In this document: positions 56,892-64,000 of the stretch, in pieces
How the letters are laid out: each line of letters opens with the position of its first letter
How positions within the stretch are numbered: the stretch's first letter is position 1
Position numbers and translations under genes: made by a program
Assembly (NCBI GenBank): GCA_026724425.1
Contig: JAIUCV010000011.1
Location: 11,925,501-11,989,500, forward strand
DNA from: Erythrophleum ivorense
Lineage: Eukaryota; Streptophyta; Magnoliopsida; Fabales; Fabaceae
Direction of reading: 5' to 3'
DNA: 64,000 nt
Notes under the pieces: model-generated
What the model was told of the DNA's origin: nothing
The model's database searches: none
The model's input: only the letters and a program-made list of their open reading frames with translations

Positions 56892-58096
56892 ATGGAGGTT
56901 AATTTGATTTTGAGATTAGGTATGGAATTCAATAGTTTAGAAGAATCATTGAAGTTTTGGATTGCTTATGCTGGGCAAATTGGATTTGAGACAAGGAAAT
57001 ATAATAAAGCAAAGAGCAAGAAAGATGGCTCTATAATATCAGCTAGATATGTTTGTAGCAAAGACGGTTTGCAAATGTAAGACAAAAAGGACTTCATGAC
57101 CACCAAACCTCGACATGAGACAAGGACTAATTGTAAAGTCAAAATATTTATTGCACGGGTGGATGGAAAATATAGAATCAATGCCTTTGTTGAGGAGCAT
57201 AACCACCCGCTTCATCTCTTGAAACAATTCATATGTTTCCATCACAACGTAAAGTAACCGAGGTCCAAGCCTATGGGATTGATTTGGCAGAGGATTCAAG
57301 GCTTCAACAGAAATCCTCTTATAAGTTGATGAGTACGCAGGCTGGAGGAAGAGTTATCCTTGGCTACACCTAATTAGATGTAAAAGACTACTTAAGAAGT
57401 AAAAGGCAGAGAAGTATGGTGTATGGGGAAGCTAGATGTCTCTTACGCTATTTTCAAGAGAAGTATTCAAAAAATCCATCTCTTTATCATAGTTGTCAGA
57501 TGGATATGGATGAACAGAATACAAATATTTTTTGGACTGATGCAAAAATGTTGCTTGACTATGCTTATTTTGGTGAGATAGTATCATTGGATATAACATT
57601 TTGTACAAATCATGATCATACACTTCTCGCATTACTTTCAGGATTTAATAACTATAAGGGAGTGGTGATATTTGGGGCAACATTACTGTACGATGAAATT
57701 ACATAGTCATTTAAGTGGTTTTTGGAGACTTTTTTAAAGGCACACCAATTAAAAAAAAAATCTTTAACTATTTTCACTGATCAAGATCAAGCCATGGCTA
57801 GAGCAATATGGGAGGTGATTCTAGATACAAAACATGGGTTATATACTTGGCATTTAATGCAAAATAGTATGAAACATCTGGGAAATTTGATGAAGGGTGA
57901 CTCACATTTTCTCACAAATTTTAAAAAATATATGTATCAGTATGAAGAAGAAGCACAATTTAAGGAAGCATAGAGTTAGTTGCTAGTATCGTACAATGTC
58001 CATGAAAATACATGGCTAACCTTAATTTACACCATTAAGGAGAAATGAGCATGGTGTTATATGAAGAAGACTTTCACACTTGGGATGCGAGGAGTA
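56892..58096 (+). pseudogene. FAR1-RELATED SEQUENCE pseudogene (FHY3/FAR1 family)
   Basis: It begins MEVNLILRLGMEFNSLEESL and follows the FAR1 family. A FAR1 DNA-binding domain lies at about 56930-57210, with zinc-finger residues in YVCSKDG, TNCKV and EEHNHPL. After a frameshift near 57222 a linker follows (LAEDSRL, MSTQAGGRV, YGEARCLLRYFQ). The MULE transposase domain runs from about 57530 (VSLDITFCTNHDH, FTDQDQAMARAI, LYTWHLMQNSMKHLGN). In-frame stops lie at 57078, about 57368, 57704 and after FKEA near 57971. Homology ends at about 58096 (TLGMRG), so the SWIM zinc finger is missing. FAR1/FHY3 proteins are domesticated Mutator-like transposases acting in light signalling. This copy is dead, and could instead be a decayed MULE, though no terminal repeats were seen. 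Confidence 0.85.
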
Positions 58097-59280
58097 ATGT
58101 ACAAAGGTCAGGGGGCATTCGATGGATGGCCTGGACTATGCGCGATCAACGGTCTAGATTTGCTCGTAAGTGAAATGGTGTGTTTTGAAGGAAATAAACA
58201 AATGCTCCAAATCACACGAGACGAATAGTCAAGATTTGTTGGAAAACGACGAAACAACATCATTTCACCCATACACGCAGCCTACGCATCCCAGGGATTC
58301 ATAGACGATCCAGATGCTTTCGGATTCCCCCTCTTTGATCCCTTAGGTCTACTATGGAGAGTGCGTGCCTAGATTTCAAACTGCGTCGTTTCCTAGCTTT
58401 TGCCTAAACTATTCATTTAATTCAACCACCAGCTATACGCCATATCGCATTTTAAAATTGCGGAGGAAGAGACAATTTTCAACCGTCCAAGATAATCCAT
58501 CACAACCATTCATTTGCAACCCCAAAATTTACTATTTTAATGCAACCTAAATGTCCTAAATTTCATATATATATATATATATATTTATATTTAACTTTAC
58601 ATATCCAATGTGGGCCAATTAAATTATGCCACTTCAGTGCCACATGTGTTAAGAAAGCTAATTGTGCAAAAGTTTTTAAGATTACAAAAATAAAACCTAA
58701 AAAAAAACTCAAAATAATTACATGTAAATGATAATATTTTCATTTTAACCCCATTTGTTTTAGTCAATTTCTTTTTTCCTTGTAGGTCGGAAGAGAAAAG
58801 AAGTCTTGAAGTTGATTTGTACTTGTTTACGTGGATTACTCAAGCAACTAATGTAAAGGATAGATGATTTTATTTGTGTAGATTTTGTTTGGCTAATTGT
58901 GAAAATTTCTTTTTGGAAATATTTAGAACATGAGCAATTTTTAGTTTATACTCTGGTAAGTAATACATTCTTCATTTGTAAAAATAGTATATAGATGGGA
59001 AATAAATTTTGGATGACTATGTAAATTTCAGTTATGTAGATGATGATTTATATAAAGTATTATAGTTAAATTTTAAATTGAACATTTTTCAATTTCTAAA
59101 ATAGTTGAAAATGCTAATTTATGACTGTAATATTTTGCGACCATCAAAATATGTCATGCAATTCTATTTGAGTATTTTTGTTAAAATAAATTTCTATCCA
59201 TGACTGTCAATAAAATACATATCGATAGGTAGAGATTTTTTCTTTTTTGAGTCACAACTTTTGAAAATAATATTTCATTT
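58097..59280. other. Non-coding region between FAR1 pseudogene and CACTA-like end
   Basis: 58100-58360 has higher GC than its surroundings but no recognised product. (TA)n at 58565-58584. Nothing else is supported. Confidence 0.35.
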
Positions 59281-59292
59281 TTTTTTGTAGTG
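59278..59292. mobile_element. CACTA-type terminal sequence
   Basis: TTTTTTTGTAGTG is the reverse of the CACTACAAAAAAA terminus of CACTA elements. It probably marks the right end of a non-autonomous copy extending to lower coordinates. The opposite terminus was not found. Confidence 0.4.
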
Positions 59293-59989
59293 ATTGAACT
59301 AATTATGGAATCGAATAAGAATGGTTTATGTTATATTCTTAAAGTTGATGCAGAGAAGACTCATTAGATAAACTGTGAGGCAAATTTTTTTTTATTTAAA
59401 TGAAAAAGAAAACCATCTGAATGGTTTAGTTTATAGTATATATCTGTCTTAATCAACCTAAGTTGATATTTGAGTAAATTAAATGATTTTTTTTAAATTT
59501 TGTTAAAATTATATAAAAATTATCCCTTTGTTTTTTAAAAAAATATATTTTAATTTATTTTTAAAATTTTCAACTAAAATACTCTTTTTAATCCAATATA
59601 TATATATATATATATATTATATTCAAATATGTATGAATAAAAACAATAAAAGAGTTAGATTTTGTTTCCAAATATGCACAGATAAAAAAGTAAATATTGT
59701 TTTCATTGAATTTAAATAAAAAATATTTCTTTATGTTAATGGAGCATATTATAGTAAATAAAATTTAAAATTACACTAAGATATAGCAAAACTTTTTATT
59801 TTAGGAGAAGTCATCTATATTTTAAAAATAAAAAGGAGTTTTGTCTAATTTTAGCAAAATTTTAAAAAAAAATGTGTAATTTACTCTTAATTTTTCTTAT
59901 TTAATTTGCTAAAGCAATAAGCAAATGGCAATATCTTAGAAAAAGAAGAAAAACCTATGTTTATTTTCAAGAGAACTATTTTTAAATTA
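59293..59989. other. AT-rich non-coding region
   Basis: Includes a (TA)n run at 59597-59618. No gene supported. Confidence 0.4.
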
Positions 59990-62900
59990 ATCTATGGAGC
60001 ACGACAAGCATGTTATTTATAGGAGAGTGATGATCTTTGAGGAAAAGGACCAACTCAACTGCAATGCAAAAAAGATTAAGAGCATCAATTAATCCTATGA
60101 TCCTAGAGAATCCATGGCATGTTATGATAGACTTATTTGCTATAATAATCCTTTTCTTAAGGTAAGAGATAATTCTAAGAAAAGCTACAAGCAATTGCTA
60201 ACAATGGGTAAGGAGGATGAGGTTCAGCATTCTAGTGACTTGAACAACTACTCTGATGACTCTTTTTTATTCTAGTGATGAAGAACAACTTAAAGAGGAT
60301 GATGATATGATGAGGGATCACAAACATGAACATTTTAAGTTGAATTTCTAGACTATTGAAACTATTGAAGGAGGTTATGGCTACCCATAATCATATTCTC
60401 GCAAAACGTAGAAAAAAGGTTACACCACCCTTGATGTAAGTCTTTAATTGTTAAACTTCTGGGATGATCTATTGGTTACGAGGCCTTGGAATCTATACTA
60501 CAAGAGATGTGGGCTAAAAATGGTGTGATTACTCTTATAGATCTAGGGAATTTTTTCTTCCTCATGAAATTTACTAGTAAGGACAATTATGATTTTGCAT
60601 TATTAAGAGGTCATTAGATGATTTACGACCACCACCTCACCATTCGGAAGTGGTGTCCAAATTTTGATCTAGATTTTATTAAAATTGACTGAATGATGGC
60701 TTGGGTGAGAATGCCAAATATACCCATCAAATACCGATTTTGTCTTACATGAGGAATAGGTTTAGTAAAATTGTTAAGATGGATTTCAACACATCTTTAC
60801 AAGCTCAAGGCATGTATGCTAGAATTTATGTTGAACTAGATCTTGAGAAACCCTTACTTCTAAGTTTCAAACTAAAGGGGAGATGCTACAGCCTTGATTA
60901 CAAAGGTCTTCACTTTTTATGTCTTAATAGTAGTAAATTTGGCCACTATGATAGAGGTTGTAAGGAAAGGAACCCCACTCAGGAAGTTGCTAATAAAGCC
61001 TTACTGGAAAACCATTGTAAAGTGAACGATCTCATTTAGCAACCACTTCTTAGCTATAGAACGAGACCATGGATGGTGCTCCAAAAATCTTAAAGAATTA
61101 AAAGAAGTAAGGATAAGGTAGTTGTTGATACAAGACTAAAAAAGATAAGATTAAGATTTGATTCTCTAGCTAATTATCATAAAGAGGAATTAAGTTCGGA
61201 TAACAGATATATTGTTGCAAATTTAAGGAGACCAATATGTCCAATGTTGAGTCATCTAGAGTTAGTATTGATGGTCTTAAAAGAAAGCCTAACTTGGGTC
61301 GTAGAGCTTCAAATGGCCCCAATAAAGACAATTTTAAGAATACATAAAGTAGGCCCACATGACATCCAAAACATGACCTATAACCTAAATTAAAAAAATG
61401 CTTCATCCATTGGGTGAGACAAGGAAGATAGGTAGAAGTCAATAAAAACTCAAAATATCTAGAATTTGAGCTTGCTATCTTGGAGAAGCCTAGTAATTTA
61501 TGAAGCCTAAATTGTGGTCATGACAGACCACCTAAACCACCCTTATATACATCAAGATTCCCATATAAAGGTCTAGCACAACGTCGTTAGGGAGACCCCT
61601 ACCATAATTGATAGCAATATTGAAGCCATATAGATGTTTTAATTTTCTCTCAATTTTTTTCCACAATTACCATTCTTATTTAGAACATCTATATGGTCGA
61701 CAATAATGGTCTCCATCGGAATTTAAAGTAAATATGTGAAAACTCTTACTCAAATATTTTTGGTCTGATCAAAACCTGCACTAATAGATAGTATGCTTAT
61801 TTTCAATTAGCTAAACTTGAATATGATGGCTTTTGTTTAATTCCTAGTACTAGCCTTTCTAGGTGGCTTTGTGTTGCTTGGAAGAAGTATAAACTCACTA
61901 TTTTATTGGCTAATATAATGATTATCTAGTCCATTTTTTCATCCAAAATAATGGAGGGAAGAGTTTTTCCTTTCTATTGTCTATGCAATCCCTCATTCCA
62001 ATCATAAGAATATTCTATGGCAAAACCTTTCTAGCACTGTAGATAATATGACTTATCCTTGGTTAGTTGCTAGCAACTTTAATGACATAAGTAGGCCTAG
62101 TGAAAAAAAGGGAAGGGCTCTTATTAATATCTTGAAATGCAATATCTTCAATGATAAAATTCACAAATATGGTCTTCTTGATTTGGGTTTTGTTAGCTCT
62201 AGATTTACTTAGTTAGAACCCAAATTATAGAACTTTAAATGACTTCTTCAAAGGCTTGATAGAGCAATAGGTAATGATAGCTTCAACACTTCCTTCCCTA
62301 AATGTGTTGTTAGAGTTCTTAACTGAGTCAAATTTTCAAGCCATCATCCCTTGCTTATCCTTCCTGTTGAGCAACATTTGGATGGATTGAAAACATACCT
62401 TTTAAATTTAAGGCATCTTTGTTAAACCATAATGATTTTGAGAATTTTTTAAAAGCTAATTCAAGGAGGGATCTTAACCTCCAAAAAGCTTTAAAACTCT
62501 TCTAACAGGAAATCTTAACTTAGAACAAAGAGGCCTTCAAGTACACTAGGAAGAAGAAGAACCATATCTTTACTTACCTTAAGGGCATTCAAAATAGTTT
62601 CTCTTATCCCTATTCTAACTACCTAGTAGAGCTTGAAGGTAGTCAAAAGTATTTTGAGGAAGTGCTTTTTTCAGAAAGAGGTCTTATAGTTTCAGAATGC
62701 TAAAATGTTATGGGTTGAGTAGGGTAATAGGAATACCAAGTATTACTATGTCAAAATTATGGCAAAAAAAAAAAGAGAAATAAGATCAGAATGCTTCATA
62801 ATGATAAAGGTCATTGGATAGAGACTGCTGAAGAGCTTTAATCTCATGTTATCAATTACTATAAGTTTCTTTTCTTTGAAGAAAAAGTCAATTGGACTTA

Positions 62901-64000
62901 TTTGATCGCCCTTTTTCTTTCCTTGTTATAAATTAGTGTGCTTTTACTAAGATGGCCAAGTTTGTGACTGCTAAAAAGATTAAGGAGGCTCCTTTCTTTA
63001 TAGGGGCCTTTAAAGCCCTAGATCTTAATGATTTCTCTCTAGATTTTTACCGATCTTAATGGGAGGTGTTAGGTCCTAACTTAATTGAATTTATCACTAA
63101 TGCTTTCAATGGAAATATCTTTATAGTTAAGGTTAATAGAACACTTACCATCCTCATCCCCAAGATTGACACTCCTAAGTTTATTACTCAATTCTGCCCT
63201 ATTTCTCTTTGCAATGTGTCTTATAAATGTATTGTTAAAGTGATTACTAATTGCCTTAAACCTATCCTTAATATTGTCATTTCTCTCTTTCAATCTAGTC
63301 TCATCCTTGGGCAGTGTATTTAAGACAACATCATTGTTGGTTAGGAGATCTTTCATACCACAAAGAAAATAAAAGGTAATAAAAGCTTCTTTGCTATTAA
63401 GATCAATTTAGAGAAAGCATATGATAAACTTTAATGGAATTTTATTAAATATCTCATTTAATGTTGGCACTCAAAAAGTGCTCTTTCATCTCATCATGAA
63501 TTATATTACTTCTATTACATTGAATGTTTTGTGAAATGGTGATCAAACTGAGTTTCTAAACCCTCTAAAGGAATTAGATAGGGAGATCACATCTCTCACT
63601 ATATCTTTGTTTTATGCATGGATGAATTATCTCATTTAATTTGTGATGAAGTTAATAAAGGGAATTAAAAGTATTTTAAAATTAGGCATCATGGCCTAAG
63701 TATATCCTATCTTATGTTTGTTAATGATTTGCTCTTTTTTTAGGAAAAGTCACTATAGATCAAATGCAATCCATCAAATGCTGTTTAGATAAATTTTGTT
63801 GCCTTTTTGGCCAAAAGGTTAAAAGGGTAAATCCTCAATTTTTTTCTTAGAATGTGCTTACTTCTTTGAGAATTCTTTATCTTTGATGTCTTGTGAGTTA
63901 GGGTGTTATCTTAGAATCTCCTTAAGTAGAGGGAAGCATACTTCCTATACTTATAATTATATTATTGATAAAGTCAAGCAAAAACTTGCTGGGTGAAAGG
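59990..64000 (+). pseudogene. LINE copy 2 (L1-type), degenerate, cut by the window end
   Basis: It has the same element family as copy 1, with more of the 5' region. ORF1 carries a DUF4283 region (about 60430-60790: EALESILQEMWAKNG, IDLGNFFFLMKF, RKWCPNFD). It then has KLKGRCYSLDYKGLHFLCLN and a CCHC-type knuckle that lost one cysteine (CLNSSKFGHYDRGC, about 60925-60965). In ORF2, endonuclease pieces lie at 61840-62110 (VAYAIPH-like; PWLVASNFNDIS). Reverse transcriptase pieces run from about 63170 (CPISLCNVSYKCIVKVI, KPILNIVISLFQSSLILGQCI) to the window edge. Stops and frameshifts occur in all parts. None of copy 1's three large insertions is present, making this the empty-site reference. The 5' end is not sharply defined. 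Confidence 0.8.

Overview
This window is repeat-rich, AT-rich plant nuclear DNA. A gypsy chromovirus, L1-type LINEs, a TRIM, CACTA, MULE-like and Tourist-like transposons, a FAR1-type transposase-derived gene, a caulimovirus-like endogenous element and a PHOS32-type universal stress protein together point to an angiosperm, most likely a eudicot. The species cannot be named from the sequence. Almost all open reading frames are broken transposon remnants or chance frames. The only convincing intact host gene is a universal stress protein gene on the minus strand (47632-48764).

Layout. 1-1310: a decayed copy of a gene-like sequence split by a small solo LTR. 1311-7980: two inverted fragments of a caulimovirus-like endogenous pararetrovirus, the second split by a 4-kb solo LTR. 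8198-8761: a foldback (MITE-like) element. 8843-about 30380: one 5'-truncated LINE hit three separate times, by a solo LTR (10330-13041), by a full-length Ty3/gypsy chromovirus on the minus strand (14385-24569), and by a TRIM joined end to end to another LTR (25564-28986). About 32100-37431: a CACTA element with a broken EF-hand (KIC/PBP1-like) gene fused just upstream of its truncated TNP2 transposase. 37660-45680: a degraded local tandem duplication, its second unit split by a 5-kb solo LTR with a perfect CTTAT target duplication (39683-44735). 46611-49000: an intact 125-codon frame of unknown family next to the stress protein gene. 51170-52950: a second, broken copy of that frame and its flank, cut by a MULE-like element. 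53104-53212: a tiny Tourist-like MITE. 53356-56105: a probable minus-strand LTR. 56892-58096: a FAR1-RELATED SEQUENCE pseudogene. About 59990 to the window end: a second LINE copy, whose uninterrupted sequence provides the empty sites used to define the insertions in the first copy.

The useful logic is comparative. The window holds second copies of the LINE, the pararetrovirus fragment, the 125-codon gene block and the chromovirus LTR, so several insertion boundaries and target duplications can be read directly by comparing filled and empty copies. The nesting also gives relative ages: LINE before chromovirus and TRIM; pararetrovirus fragment before its solo LTR; tandem duplication before the 5-kb LTR.
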